Source: Halorubrum trapanicum (GTDB lineage: Archaea; Halobacteriota; Halobacteria; Halobacteriales; Haloferacaceae). From it: DNA of 50,652 nt. Made by a program: the position numbers and the translations under genes. The notes beneath the pieces are model-generated. The model searched no databases and was not told the origin of the DNA. It worked only from the letters and a program-made list of their open reading frames with translations. Shown here piece by piece: positions 15,059 through 23,970 of this stretch (positions are counted from its first letter, which is position 1; every line of letters starts with the position of its first letter). Where the stretch lies: positions 1 through 50,652 of the forward strand of contig NZ_JAGGKE010000016.1 in assembly GCF_017873555.1 (NCBI RefSeq), written 5' to 3'.

Positions 15059-15433
15059 TTATCGCTCCGCGTCTTCGTCCTCGTCGTCCGCCTCGGTCTC
15101 GAAAACGTCGATGACTTCGAGGGGGACGTCGCGGAGCGCGCCGCCGACCTCGCTTTTCGCGATCCGCTCGGCGTGCTCCTCGCTGTCGGCGTTGAAGATG
15201 TCGATCTCTAAGAGAAGCCCCACGAGCGCCGTGTTCGCCGCGAGGAACGCGGCGTCGAACGGCTCGCCGCAGGCCGGACAGCCGGTGACGCCGGGTTCGA
15301 CCTCGACGTACTGCTTGTCCGTCTCGTTGAGTCGCTTCCCGGCTTCGCTGACCGCGACGCCGATGGCGTCGTCGGTCTCCTCGACGTCTCGGACCAACCA
15401 GGCGGCTTCCATCGCGACTTCGTAGTTGCTCAT
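15059..15433 (-). CDS. UPF0212 (DUF555) family protein
   Basis: A 124-residue protein that matches the archaeal UPF0212 family: MSNYEVAMEAAWLVRDVEETDDAIGVAVSEAGKRLN, then GCPACGEPFDAAFLAANTALVGLLLEIDIFNADSEEHAERIAKSEVG. The CxxC may bind zinc with other residues. The family is conserved in euryarchaea without a known role. The C terminus is an acidic tail. Confidence 0.9.
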   Translation of the reverse strand: MSNYEVAMEAAWLVRDVEETDDAIGVAVSEAGKRLNETDKQYVEVEPGVTGCPACGEPFDAAFLAANTALVGLLLEIDIFNADSEEHAERIAKSEVGGALRDVPLEVIDVFETEADDEDEDAER

Positions 15434-15528
15434 ATTCGAGCGAACGGGCCGCAGGGTTTCTTGTCTTGTGGTTCGCCCGCGGTCGCGGCCGCCCCGTCGA
15501 TCGGGGGCGACCCGCGGTGAAGCGCCCG

Positions 15529-16527
15529 TTACAGCCGGTCGACGATCGCCGCGGTGACCTCGTCGGTCGCCGCGGCGCCGCCGAGGTCGCCGGTTCGCGG
15601 GCCGTCGGAGAGCACGTCCTCCACGGCGTCGCGCACGCGCGTCCCCTCCTCGACGTGGCCGAGGTACTCCAGCAGCATGGCGGCCGACAGGATCGCCGCC
15701 GTCGGGTTCGCGACCCCCTCGCCGGCGATGTCGGGCGCGGTGCCGTGGACCGGCTCGAACAGCGCGTTGTCGTGGCCGACGTTCGCGGAGGGGAGCAGCC
15801 CCAGTCCGCCCACGAGTCCGGCGGCCAGGTCGGAGAGCACGTCGCCCGCGAGGTTCGGGCAGACGATCACGCCGTACTGCGTCGGGTCGAGCGGGAGCTT
15901 CGTCGCGAACGCGTCCATCAGCTCCTCGTCGGCGTCGACGCCGCGCTCGTCGGCGACCGCGAGCACCTCCTCGCGGAAGCGCCCGTCGGTCTCGCGCATC
16001 ACGTTCGCCTTGTGCGCGACGGTGAACCCCTCGTCGGGGTCGCCCGCGGGGCCGCGCCCGTCCCCGACGAACTCGCAGGCGTACTCCGCCAGCTCCCGCG
16101 AGGCCGACGAGGTGACGACCCGCGTCAGCGTCGAGAGGTCCTCGGAGAGGCGGTCCTCGTGGCCCGCGTAGACGCCCTCGGTGTTCTCGCGGAGGAACAC
16201 CACGTCGGTCTCCGGCCGGAGCGCGTCGACGCCGGGGTACGCCACCGCGGGTCGGACGTTGACGAACGAGTCGACCGCCTCGCGCAGCGGGAGGATGACG
16301 TCGGCGGCGGTCTCGCCGGCCGCGCCGAACAGCGTCGCGTCCGCGTCCCCGACCGCGTCGTACGTCTCGGCGGGGAGCGCCTCTCCCGTCTCCGCCTTCG
16401 TCGCGTCGCCGGCCTCCGCCTCGACGAACTCGAAGTCGAGGTCGAACGCCTCCAGCACCTCGACGGCGGCGGGGACGACCTCGCGGCCGATCCCGTCGCC
16501 CTCGATGACGACGACCTCGTGGCTCAC
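15529..16527 (-). CDS. leuB: 3-isopropylmalate dehydrogenase
   Basis: A 332-residue isocitrate/isopropylmalate dehydrogenase family member. It oxidises and decarboxylates 3-isopropylmalate to 2-oxoisocaproate, the third leucine step. It opens with [22 protein letters not shown] and carries [12 protein letters not shown] (substrate-binding loop) and the family signature [27 protein letters not shown] with the metal-binding aspartates. It is the last gene of the ilv-leu operon, and its start overlaps the leuD stop by 4 nt. Context separates it from isocitrate and homoisocitrate dehydrogenases. Confidence 0.93.
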   Translation of the reverse strand: MSHEVVVIEGDGIGREVVPAAVEVLEAFDLDFEFVEAEAGDATKAETGEALPAETYDAVGDADATLFGAAGETAADVILPLREAVDSFVNVRPAVAYPGVDALRPETDVVFLRENTEGVYAGHEDRLSEDLSTLTRVVTSSASRELAEYACEFVGDGRGPAGDPDEGFTVAHKANVMRETDGRFREEVLAVADERGVDADEELMDAFATKLPLDPTQYGVIVCPNLAGDVLSDLAAGLVGGLGLLPSANVGHDNALFEPVHGTAPDIAGEGVANPTAAILSAAMLLEYLGHVEEGTRVRDAVEDVLSDGPRTGDLGGAAATDEVTAAIVDRL

Positions 16528-17192
16528 GCCTCGTCCCCCGCCGCGGTCTCGGACACGTGTTCGTCCGGAACGTACGGCAGCGACCGGGCAGTCTCGCGGA
16601 CCGCGCCCTCGTTCGCGCCCATCAACGCCGTGGTGTCCCAGACACCCTCGACGAGCGCCTTCCGCTGGGCGTCGTAAACCGTCGCGTCGATCACGGTGTC
16701 GCCGTAGGCGATCGTCTCCGCGGCCACGTCGATGTCGACCTCGGCGTCGGGGTCGGTCTCGACGTAGTCCTGCAGCGCCTCGATCTCCTCCTGATCGGCC
16801 GTGACCGTCGGGATACCGAGCGCGAGGCAGTTGCCCGCGAAGATCTCCGCGAACGACTCGCCGACGACCGCGTCGATCCCCCAGCGCATCAGCGCCTGCG
16901 GGGCGTGCTCGCGCGACGAGCCGCAGCCGAAGTTGGCGTTGACGACCAGGACGTTCGCGCCCTTGTACTTCTCCTCGTTGAACGGGTGGTCCTTCTCGTT
17001 GTCCTCGTCGTCGAACCGCTGGTCGAAGAAGGCGAACTGCCCCAGCCCGTCGAAGGTGACGACCTTCATGAACCGCGCCGGGATGATCTGGTCGGTGTCG
17101 ATGTCGTTGCCCCGGACCGGGATCCCGGTGCCGGAGACCTCGGTGACCTTCTCGGCCGGCGACTCGCCGTCGCTGAACTCGGGCGAGCTCAT
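16524..17192 (-). CDS. leuD: 3-isopropylmalate dehydratase, small subunit
   Basis: A 222-residue aconitase-swivel subunit that completes isopropylmalate isomerase with LeuC. Markers are [14 protein letters not shown] near the N terminus and [15 protein letters not shown] in the middle, both part of the substrate pocket. The longer, acidic bacterial-type form (about 220 residues rather than the 160-residue type) is present. The ATG overlaps the leuC stop and its stop overlaps the leuB start, both by 4 nt, so three genes are translationally linked. Confidence 0.94.
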   Translation of the reverse strand: MSSPEFSDGESPAEKVTEVSGTGIPVRGNDIDTDQIIPARFMKVVTFDGLGQFAFFDQRFDDEDNEKDHPFNEEKYKGANVLVVNANFGCGSSREHAPQALMRWGIDAVVGESFAEIFAGNCLALGIPTVTADQEEIEALQDYVETDPDAEVDIDVAAETIAYGDTVIDATVYDAQRKALVEGVWDTTALMGANEGAVRETARSLPYVPDEHVSETAAGDEA

Positions 17193-18610
17193 ACGGTCGC
17201 CACCTCCTCCATCTCGCGGACGTCGGTGACCTCGCCGGTCACCGCCGCGGCCGCGACCATGATCGGACTCATCAGCACGGTGCGCCCGTCCTTCGAGCCC
17301 TGCCGGCCGACGAAGTTCCGGTTCGACGAGGAGGCGCTCGCCTCGTCGCCCTCCAGCTGGTCGTCGTTCATCCCGAGACACATCGAACAGCCGGGCTCGC
17401 GCCAGTCGAAGCCGGCGTCTTTGAACACCTCGTCGAGCCCCTCGGCCTCGGCGGCGTCGCGGACTCGCTGGCTGCCGGGAACGACCATCGCGCGCACGTC
17501 GTCGTCGACCTCGCGGCCCTCGACGAACGCCGCGGCCTCGCGGAGGTCCTTCAGCCGCGCGTTGGTACACGAGCCGAGGAACGCCACGTCGATCTCGTAC
17601 CCCTCCATCGTGTCGCCCGGCTCGACGCGCATGTGCTTTTGCGCGCGCCGTGCCGTGTCCTGGTCCTCCTCGGACAGCTCGTCGGGGTCCGGGATCGGTT
17701 CGGTGATCCCGGCCGTCTGGCCGGGCGTGGTCCCCCACGTGACGGTCGGCTCGATCGCCGAGCCGTCGATGGTGACCACGTCGTCGTACTCGGCGTCGTC
17801 GTCGGTCCGGATCGACTCCCAGTAGGGTTTCAGCCGCTCGAACTCCTCGGGGTCGTCCTCGAAGGCGTCCGTCTCCTTGAGCCACTCGTAGGTGGTCTCG
17901 TCGGGGTTGACGTACCCCGCGCGGGCGCCGCCCTCGATCGACATGTTACAGATGGACATCCGCCCCTCCATCCCGAGGTCCTCGATGGCCTCGCCGGCGT
18001 ACTCGTACACGTGGCCGACGCCGCCGTCGGTCCCGAGCTTCCCGATGATCGTGAGGATGACGTCCTTCGCGGTGACGCCCTCGCCGAGCTCGCCCGTGAC
18101 CTCGATCTTGCGGACCTTCTGTTTCTCCATCGCGACGCAGCCCGTCGCCAGCACGTCGCGGATCTGCGAGGTGCCGATGCCGAACGCCAGCGCGCCGAAC
18201 GCGCCGTGCGTCGACGTGTGCGAGTCGCCGCAGACGATCGTCATCCCCGGCTGGGTGAGCCCCTGCTCCGGCCCGATGACGTGGACGATCCCCTGATCGC
18301 CGGAGTCCGGATCGGAGAAGTCGATGCCCGAGCCGCGGACGTTCTCCTCCAGCTCCGCCATCATGCTCTCGGCCGCGTCGTCGCGGTAGGGGCGGTCGCG
18401 GTTCCCGGTCGGCACGATGTGGTCGACCGTCGCGTGCGTGCGCTCCGGGAACGCGACCTCCTGCCCGCGCTCTTTCAGCATGCCGAACGCCTGCGGGCTG
18501 GTGACCTCGTGGACGAGGTGGAGCCCGACGAACAGCTGGTCCTGTCCGGTGGGTAACCGCGTCACCGTGTGTCGGTCCCACACCTTGTCGTACAGCGTCC
18601 CCTCGCTCAT
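17189..18610 (-). CDS. leuC: 3-isopropylmalate dehydratase, large subunit
   Basis: A 473-residue aconitase-family protein that isomerises 2-isopropylmalate to 3-isopropylmalate with a [4Fe-4S] cluster. Cluster ligands are Cys in [12 protein letters not shown] and the pair in GCSMCLGMN. Other landmarks are [23 protein letters not shown]. The ATG at 18610 ([14 protein letters not shown]) is preferred; a GTG two codons earlier is in frame. The ATG overlaps the stop of a 24-codon frame that itself touches the ilvC stop. Confidence 0.95.
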   Translation of the reverse strand: MSEGTLYDKVWDRHTVTRLPTGQDQLFVGLHLVHEVTSPQAFGMLKERGQEVAFPERTHATVDHIVPTGNRDRPYRDDAAESMMAELEENVRGSGIDFSDPDSGDQGIVHVIGPEQGLTQPGMTIVCGDSHTSTHGAFGALAFGIGTSQIRDVLATGCVAMEKQKVRKIEVTGELGEGVTAKDVILTIIGKLGTDGGVGHVYEYAGEAIEDLGMEGRMSICNMSIEGGARAGYVNPDETTYEWLKETDAFEDDPEEFERLKPYWESIRTDDDAEYDDVVTIDGSAIEPTVTWGTTPGQTAGITEPIPDPDELSEEDQDTARRAQKHMRVEPGDTMEGYEIDVAFLGSCTNARLKDLREAAAFVEGREVDDDVRAMVVPGSQRVRDAAEAEGLDEVFKDAGFDWREPGCSMCLGMNDDQLEGDEASASSSNRNFVGRQGSKDGRTVLMSPIMVAAAAVTGEVTDVREMEEVATV

Positions 18611-18681
18611 CGGCACTCACCCGTGTGGCGCGTGGGGTGTGCGGTGTCGTCCGGCCGGTTCGCGCCGCCGCGTACGCCCAT
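18607..18681 (-). CDS. 24-codon ORF bridging ilvC and leuC
   Basis: A tiny frame, [12 protein letters not shown]...RHTGECR, fills the 70-nt gap between ilvC and leuC. Its ATG shares one base with the ilvC TGA (TGATG) and its TGA overlaps the leuC ATG. If translated it would couple the two genes by termination-reinitiation. The peptide is basic and Gly/Arg-rich, unlike most haloarchaeal proteins. In GC-rich DNA a 24-codon frame is easily open by chance, and any gene starting ATGAGC has a TGA in this frame, so the call is tentative. Confidence 0.38.
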   Translation of the reverse strand: MGVRGGANRPDDTAHPTRHTGECR

Positions 18682-19739
18682 CAGGCGGTCACCTCGGCGC
18701 TCTCCTCCTCGTCGTCTTCGGCCGACTCCTCCCACGCGAACAAGCCGCGGAGCTCCTCGCCGACGGCCTCGATCTCGTGGTTCTTCTCGGCGGTCCGGAG
18801 CTGGGTGTAGGAGGGCCGCCCAGCCTGGTTCTCCGCGATCCACTCGCGGGCGAACTGCCCGTTCTGGACCTTCTCCAGCACTTCCTCCATGTTCTCGCGG
18901 GCGTGCTCGTCGACGACCACGTCGCCCTGCGTGAGTCCGCCGTACTCCGCCGTGTCGGAGACGGAGTCCCACATCTCGCCCAGCCCGCCCTCGTACATGA
19001 GGTCGACGATGAGCTTCAGCTCGTTGAGACACTCGAAGTACGCCATCTCCGGCGAGTAGCCGGCGTCGACGAGCGTCTCGTACCCCTGCTTCACGAGCGA
19101 GGTGACGCCGCCGCAGAGGACGGCCTGCTCGCCGAACAGGTCGGTCTCGGTCTCCTCGCGGAACGACGTCTCGACGACGCCGGCGCGGGTACAGCCGATC
19201 GCGGCCGCGTACGCGAGCCCCTCGTCGTGCGCGTCGCCGGTGGCGTCCTGATACACCGCGAGCAGGCCGGGCGTCCCCTCGTCGTTCTCGTAGTTGCGGC
19301 GGACGAGGTGGCCCGGCGACTTCGGCGCGACCATCGTCACGTCGACGTCCTCGGGCGGCTGGATCTGGTTGTAGTGGATGTTGAACCCGTGCGCGAACTG
19401 CAGCGTGTCGCCCGCGTCGAGGTTCGGTTCGATCGCCGCCTCGTACACGTCCGGCTGGACGGTGTCGGGGACGAGGACGCTCACCACGTCGGCCTCGGCG
19501 ACCGCGTCGGCGGGGGCCTCCACGCGGAGCCCGTCGCTTTCGGCGGCGGCCCGCGAGGAACTGTCCTCACGGAGACCGACGACCACGTCGACCCCGCTGT
19601 CCGCGAGGTTCTGCGCGTGGGCGTGGCCCTGCGAGCCGTAGCCGAGGACGGCCACGGTCTTGTGTGCGATCGCCTCCTCGTCGGCGTCTTCGTCGTAGTA
19701 TACTGTCGAGTCGAACGTCTGGGTGTCGTCTTCGGTCAT
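18681..19739 (-). CDS. ilvC: Ketol-acid reductoisomerase (class I)
   Basis: A 352-residue NADPH-dependent enzyme that rearranges and reduces acetolactate or acetohydroxybutyrate, the second step of valine and isoleucine synthesis. The Rossmann motif is [17 protein letters not shown]. Catalytic acids fall in the knotted C-terminal domain ([13 protein letters not shown] and [17 protein letters not shown]). An acidic tail of about 15 residues ends the protein. It follows ilvN by 45 nt in the same operon. Confidence 0.96.
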   Translation of the reverse strand: MTEDDTQTFDSTVYYDEDADEEAIAHKTVAVLGYGSQGHAHAQNLADSGVDVVVGLREDSSSRAAAESDGLRVEAPADAVAEADVVSVLVPDTVQPDVYEAAIEPNLDAGDTLQFAHGFNIHYNQIQPPEDVDVTMVAPKSPGHLVRRNYENDEGTPGLLAVYQDATGDAHDEGLAYAAAIGCTRAGVVETSFREETETDLFGEQAVLCGGVTSLVKQGYETLVDAGYSPEMAYFECLNELKLIVDLMYEGGLGEMWDSVSDTAEYGGLTQGDVVVDEHARENMEEVLEKVQNGQFAREWIAENQAGRPSYTQLRTAEKNHEIEAVGEELRGLFAWEESAEDDEEESAEVTA

Positions 19740-19784
19740 GTGTATCGTGTGGGTTCGCTGTGTGTTCGCGTGTGTTTTCGTGCG

Positions 19785-20504
19785 TCAGTCGTCGTGGGTG
19801 GTCGGTTCGCCAGCCGTCCCGGGCTTCTCTCCGGGCGCGGTCGGAGTGTCGCCGCGCGCGAGGGCGGTCGGTCCCGTCCGCGCGATCTCGACGATGCCGA
19901 ACCGCTCGAACGCGCCGATCGCGTTGTCTATCTTGGCGTTGTCGCCGGTGAGCTCGACGGTGATCGTCTCCGGGCCGGCGTCGACCGTCCGTCCGTCGTA
20001 CATCTCCGAGACGGCGTGGACCGCGGCGGGGTCGTCGGCCTCGACCTTCAGCAGGACGAGTTCGGAGGTGACCGCGTCGCCGGCGACCTCGCCGACCGAG
20101 ATGACCGGCTTCAGCTTCGCCATCTGCTTTTCGATCTGGTCGATCCCGGGATCCGTCTCCTCGACGACCATCGTGATCCGCGAGTGGCCGTCGACGGTCG
20201 TCGGCCCGACGGTGAGGCTCTCGATGTTGAACTGGCGGCGGGAGACGAGTCCGGAGACGCGCGCGAGCACGCCCGGCTCGTCCTCGACGAGCGCCGAGAT
20301 GACGGCGCGCCGCGACCCGTGTTCGGCCTCGACGACGGGGTCGATCCGGATCCCTTCGAGGTTCCGGCGCCCCTCGGGATGGTCGCGCTCGTCGGGACCG
20401 GGCTGCTCGCCCGGCAGGGGTCGGGAGTCGGTCTCCGGCGCGCCGGCGTCGGAGGCGGAGCCCCCGTCTGTCGCGGGCCGGGAGTCGGGCGAGTCGCCGC
20501 TCAT
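19785..20504 (-). CDS. ilvN: Acetolactate synthase, regulatory (small) subunit
   Basis: A 239-residue regulatory subunit for IlvB. Residues about 65-140 form the ACT domain (AVISALVEDEPGVLARVSGLVSRRQFNIESLTVGPT), the usual site of valine feedback inhibition; a second half (LVLLKVEADDPAAVHAVSEMYDGRTVDAG) follows. The N-terminal 60 residues and the C-terminal 30 are acidic, low-complexity extensions. Its ATG overlaps the ilvB stop by 4 nt, which fits the one-to-one assembly of the two subunits. Confidence 0.94.
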   Translation of the reverse strand: MSGDSPDSRPATDGGSASDAGAPETDSRPLPGEQPGPDERDHPEGRRNLEGIRIDPVVEAEHGSRRAVISALVEDEPGVLARVSGLVSRRQFNIESLTVGPTTVDGHSRITMVVEETDPGIDQIEKQMAKLKPVISVGEVAGDAVTSELVLLKVEADDPAAVHAVSEMYDGRTVDAGPETITVELTGDNAKIDNAIGAFERFGIVEIARTGPTALARGDTPTAPGEKPGTAGEPTTHDD

Positions 20505-22312
20505 AGCTGGTCCTCCGCGGCCGCGAACTTCCCGTTCGCGCCGCCGCTCGGCACCATCGGCAGGACGTTCTCCTCGGGGTCGACGTGGAAGTCGACCACG
20601 GCGGGACCCTCGTAGTCGAGCGCCTCCTCGACGGCGGGCGCGACCTCGTCGTAGTCGTCGACGCGGATCCCGAGGGCGCCGAACGCCTCCGCGAGCTTGT
20701 CGAACTCGGGCATCCACGTGTAGTCGGAGGCCATGTGGCGGCCCTCGTAGAAGGCGTCCTGCCACTGTCTGACCATCCCGATGTACTCGTTGTTGAGCAC
20801 CGCGATAGTGACGTCCAGCTCCTCGCGGACGGCCACCGACAGCTCCTGCATCGTCATCAAAAAGGAGCCGTCGCCGTCGAAACACACCACGTCGCGGTCG
20901 CTCTCGCCCATCGTGTCGGCGGCGACGCGCGCGCCGACCGCGGCCGGCACGCCGTACCCCATCGTCCCCAGCCCGTGCGAGGAGACCCACGTCCGCGGCT
21001 CGGAGTACGTCCAGAACTGCGAGGCCCACATCTGGTGTTGGCCGACGCCCGTGGTGACGATGGCGTCGTCGTCGGTCGCCTCGTCGAACGCCTCGACGAC
21101 GAACTGTGGCTTCAGCGGCTCGTCGTCGGGGGTCGCGTACGTGAGCGGGTACGTCTCCTTCCACTCCGCACACCGGTCGCGCCACGCCTCGGTGTCGGGC
21201 GCCTCGCGGACCGCCGCGGTCAACTGGTCCAAGACGCGCCCCGCGTCGCCGATGAGGGGGTAGTCGGCGTGGACGTTCTTCGAGATCTCCGCCGGATCGA
21301 TGTCGACGTGGATCACCTCGGCCTCGGGCGCGAAGGTGTCGATCCCGCCCGTGAGCCGGTCGTCGAACCGCGTGCCGACCGCGATCAGGCAGTCGGTGTG
21401 AGTGATCGCGAGGTTCGCGTAGCCGGTGCCGTGCATCCCCGCCCACGAGAGACTGAGGTCGTCGTCCTCGGGGAACGAACCGATACCCGGCATCGTCGTC
21501 GTCACCGGGATCCCGAAGCTGCGGGCGAACGTCCGCGCCTCGTCGCTCGCGTCGGCCTTGATCACGCCGCCGCCGAACAGGCAGACTGGGCGCTCGGCCG
21601 ACTCGATGGCGCGCGCCGCCTCCTCGACGGCGTCCGCGTCCGCGTTCGGGTCGGGGTCGGTGCCCGCGGGCGGCGTCGCCGGACCGGGCGTCCGGTCGGT
21701 CTCGTCCTGCGTCACGTCCTTCGGCAGGTCGACCAGCGTCGGACCGGGGCGCCCGGCCCGCGACAGCTCGAACGCCTCGCCGACGGTGTCGCCGACGGTG
21801 TCGGCCCCGCCCGCGAAGTAATTGTGCTTCGTGACCGGCCGGGTGACGCCGACCGTGTCGGTCTCCTGAAACGCGTCGTTGCCGACGAACTCCGTGGGGA
21901 CCTGCCCGGTCAGCGCCAGCATCGCGTCCGAGTCCATGTCGGCGTCGGCGATGCCGGTGACGAGGTTCGTCGCGCCCGGCCCGGAGGTGGCCATACAGAG
22001 CCCCGGCTCGCCGGCGACGACGCCGTACGCGTCGGCCGCGTGGGCGGCGCCCTGCTCGTGGGCCATCGTCACGTGCCGGATGGACGAGTCGTACAACGCG
22101 TCGTAGACGGGCATGATCGCCCCGCCCTGAACGCCGAAGGCGGTCTTCGCGCCCGCGGCTTCGAGGGCGGCGACGACCGACTCGGCGCCGGTCGAGACGG
22201 CGCCCGCGGCGGGAGCGTCGTCGGCGTCGGGCGCCGAGTCGTCGGCTCCCGCCGCCGGCTCCGCGGAGCCGTCCGGGTCGTCCTCTCGTGTGTGTGCTGC
22301 TGTGTCGCTCAT
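20501..22312 (-). CDS. ilvB: Acetolactate synthase, catalytic (large) subunit
   Basis: A 603-residue thiamine-diphosphate enzyme that condenses two pyruvates, or pyruvate with 2-oxobutyrate, the committed step of branched-chain synthesis. The Glu that activates the cofactor is in MAHEQGAAHAADAYG, and the ThDP/Mg motif is CFDGDGSFLMTMQELSVAV...VLNNEYIGM. About 45 acidic, Ala-rich residues precede the conserved domain. The gene heads the ilvBNC-leuCDB operon, 172 nt after a leader ORF and hairpin (22477-22559), so its transcription may be set by attenuation. Confidence 0.95.
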   Translation of the reverse strand: MSDTAAHTREDDPDGSAEPAAGADDSAPDADDAPAAGAVSTGAESVVAALEAAGAKTAFGVQGGAIMPVYDALYDSSIRHVTMAHEQGAAHAADAYGVVAGEPGLCMATSGPGATNLVTGIADADMDSDAMLALTGQVPTEFVGNDAFQETDTVGVTRPVTKHNYFAGGADTVGDTVGEAFELSRAGRPGPTLVDLPKDVTQDETDRTPGPATPPAGTDPDPNADADAVEEAARAIESAERPVCLFGGGVIKADASDEARTFARSFGIPVTTTMPGIGSFPEDDDLSLSWAGMHGTGYANLAITHTDCLIAVGTRFDDRLTGGIDTFAPEAEVIHVDIDPAEISKNVHADYPLIGDAGRVLDQLTAAVREAPDTEAWRDRCAEWKETYPLTYATPDDEPLKPQFVVEAFDEATDDDAIVTTGVGQHQMWASQFWTYSEPRTWVSSHGLGTMGYGVPAAVGARVAADTMGESDRDVVCFDGDGSFLMTMQELSVAVREELDVTIAVLNNEYIGMVRQWQDAFYEGRHMASDYTWMPEFDKLAEAFGALGIRVDDYDEVAPAVEEALDYEGPAVVDFHVDPEENVLPMVPSGGANGKFAAAEDQL

Positions 22313-22476
22313 TGTCGTGGTGGTGTTCGGTGTGGCATCTGGCGGGTCGTGTCGGTCGCTGCGAACGCGGGACGGGCGGGGTCGCGGGTCCCGGCTCTGG
22401 AGCGAAGCTCCGTGCGTCGGAAACGGCCCGGCCGCCGGCGTTCGGCGGTGCGTCGCGTCGGTGAGGAAGGGGTAGT

Positions 22477-22496
22477 GTAGGGGGTCAGACCCCTAC
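22477..22496 (-). promoter_or_regulatory. Hairpin overlapping the end of the ilv leader ORF
   Basis: On the minus strand GTAGGGG (22496-22490) pairs with CCCCTAC (22483-22477) around a 6-nt loop that contains the leader stop codon. The 5' arm is made of the last Val, Gly and the first base of the final Val codon. A ribosome held at the Ile-Ile-Val codons would stop this hairpin from forming. No T-rich tract follows, so classical archaeal termination at the stem is not obvious. Confidence 0.55.
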
Positions 22497-22559
22497 GATG
22501 ATCGGCGCGACGGCTGCGGGAACGCCCGCTCGCTCCGCGGCCGTGGTGTGCCGTCGCAT
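22485..22559 (-). CDS. Putative leader peptide of the ilv-leu operon
   Basis: A 24-codon ORF beginning MRRHTTAAERAGVP and ending AVAPIIVGV, then TGA. Six residues are Val or Ile, and four of these lie in the last five codons (Ile-Ile-Val-Gly-Val). Its ATG is about 28 nt from the centre of a TATA box, so it would be the first codon of a leaderless transcript. The stop codon lies in the loop of a hairpin, and ilvB starts 172 nt farther on. This is the layout of bacterial ilv leader peptides that sense aminoacyl-tRNA supply. No Leu codon is present. It is inferred from layout only; I know of no described archaeal counterpart. Confidence 0.6.
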   Translation of the reverse strand: MRRHTTAAERAGVPAAVAPIIVGV

Positions 22560-22584
22560 CTCGCTCGGAGCAACGCGGCCGGGG

Positions 22585-22590
22585 TATAAA
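22585..22590 (-). promoter_or_regulatory. TATA box of the ilv-leu operon
   Basis: The minus strand reads GGAATTTATACCCC, a near-ideal haloarchaeal TATA element with a purine-rich BRE-like AGGAA upstream. Expected initiation is at about 22560, directly at the ATG of the leader ORF. Confidence 0.65.
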
Positions 22591-22621
22591 TTCCTGTCGG
22601 GGAACGCAACGCTCCGCCCCT

Positions 22622-22644
22622 CGACGGTCCCGGTGGGACCGTCG
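22622..22644. promoter_or_regulatory. Perfect 10-bp inverted repeat upstream of the ilv TATA box
   Basis: CGACGGTCCC (22622-22631) and GGGACCGTCG (22635-22644) around GGT. It is about 45 bp upstream of the TATA box and 75 nt after the leuA stop. It could be an activator or repressor site for the ilv promoter, or part of the leuA 3' end. Confidence 0.45.
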
Positions 22645-22667
22645 GGGACGACGCGCGGCTCTCTCTC

Positions 22668-22687
22668 GCGACCGCCCGCGCGGTCGC
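22668..22687 (-). terminator. Hairpin after leuA
   Basis: GCGACCGC (22668-22675) and GCGGTCGC (22680-22687) with a 4-nt loop, 32-51 nt after the leuA stop. A stem this close to a gene end may mark the leuA transcript end, but no T-tract follows. Confidence 0.3.
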
Positions 22688-22718
22688 TCGGGGGGCGCTC
22701 CGGTCGAGGAGGGGGGCA

Positions 22719-23940
22719 TCAGACCCGGACCTCCTCCTCCCGCGTGACGTCCGCCTCCTCGGCGAACCGCTCGACGTCGCCGGCCGTCACCTGCCGCTTC
22801 CCGGAGCCGTACTCCTTGACCCGCTTCGTGATCGTCCGGACCTCGCTGTCCGTCGGGTCGAAGCCGGCCTCTACCAAGTGCTTGCGCACGCTGTGGGTGC
22901 CGGTGTGTTTGCCTAGCACGAACTCGCGCTCGGCGCCCACCATCTCCGGGGTCATCACGCCGGTCTCGAACGTGTCGCTGTTCTCGATGACGCCGGCGGC
23001 GTGGATGCCCGACTCGTGGGCGAACGCGTTCCGCCCGGTGACGGGCTTGTTCGCCGGCACCGGGATGTCCGAGGCCTCCTCGACGATCCGAGCCAGCTTG
23101 GTGATCTGGGTCGTGTCGATGCCGGTGTCGACGCCGTACACCGACTCGACCGCCATGACGACCTCCTCGTAGGCGGCGTTGCCGGCGCGTTCGCCGATCC
23201 CGTTGACCGACACCTGCGCCTGCTCCGCGCCGTTCTCGAAGCCCATGACCGCGTTGGCCGCGGCCATGCCGAAGTCGTCGTGGGTGTGGACGTCGACGCG
23301 CGCGTCGGTCGCCTCGACGACGGCCGCCACCGTCTCGCCGAAGCTGGTCGGCATCCCGACGCCGCAGGTGTCGGGGATGTTGATCCAGTCGGTGCCCGCC
23401 TCGGAGACGGCCTCGACGATGTCCACCAGGTAGTCCGGGTCCGTCCGGGTGGCGTCCATCGGCGAGAACATACACTCGACGCCGGCGTCTTTGACCTGCT
23501 CGACGGCGTCGACCGCGCGTCCCTTCGCCTCTTCGCGGGTCGCGTGCATCGAGTCCTCCAGCTGAACGTCGCTGGTGGAGACGAACACGTGGACCATCTC
23601 GACGCCGGAGTCGATGGCTGCCTCGATGTCGCCCTCGACGACCCGCGCCAGCCCGCAGACCGTGGTGTCCGTGGCGGCGGCGATGTCGCTGACGGCCTCG
23701 AACTCCGCGTCCGAGTTGACCGGGAACCCCGCCTCGATGACGTGGGTGTTCATGTCGTCCAGCGTCGCCGCTATGCGGCGTTTTTCATCGTAGCTGAACG
23801 ACGTCCGCGGTGACTGTTCTCCGTCTCGCAGGGTCGTGTCGAAGATCCGTACAGGACCGATTTCGACGTTAGAAGCTATTGTGCCCTGGAAGAACTCGAT
23901 CCGCCGGGGTGTCCGACGAAGCCTCCGTGATGTCTGTCAT
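22719..23940 (-). pseudogene. leuA: 2-isopropylmalate synthase family (LeuA) gene with a 5' frameshift
   Basis: The enzyme joins acetyl-CoA to 2-oxoisovalerate, the first leucine step. From 23753 to the stop the frame is intact (344 codons), with HTHDDFG metal ligands and GVGMPTSFG. Upstream, the same frame carries the expected IEFFQG and IFDTTLRDGEQSPRTSFSYDEKR, but has no start codon before an in-frame TGA. The expected start, ATG at 23940 (MTDITEASSDTPADR), is one frame away; a TATA box 27 nt upstream supports it. The break is at 23895-23901, in GCGGATCGAG, and could be explained by loss of one GATCG unit from a doubled GATCG. It may be a true mutation or an assembly error. There is no C-terminal LeuA allosteric domain. 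A citramalate synthase role is not excluded. Confidence 0.8.
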
Positions 23941-23963
23941 CGGTTCACGACAAGACGGTCGGG

Positions 23964-23970
23964 TACTTAA
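23964..23970 (-). promoter_or_regulatory. TATA box of leuA
   Basis: The minus strand reads CGTTAAGTACC; its centre is 27 nt before the ATG at 23940. This spacing supports a leaderless leuA mRNA and therefore the start that makes the gene frameshifted. Confidence 0.55.

Noticed and set aside
20585-22480. A 631-codon plus-strand frame antisense to ilvB
   Set aside because: It is a shadow of ilvB: its composition is Arg/Val/Asp-rich without domain sense, and ilvB is certain.
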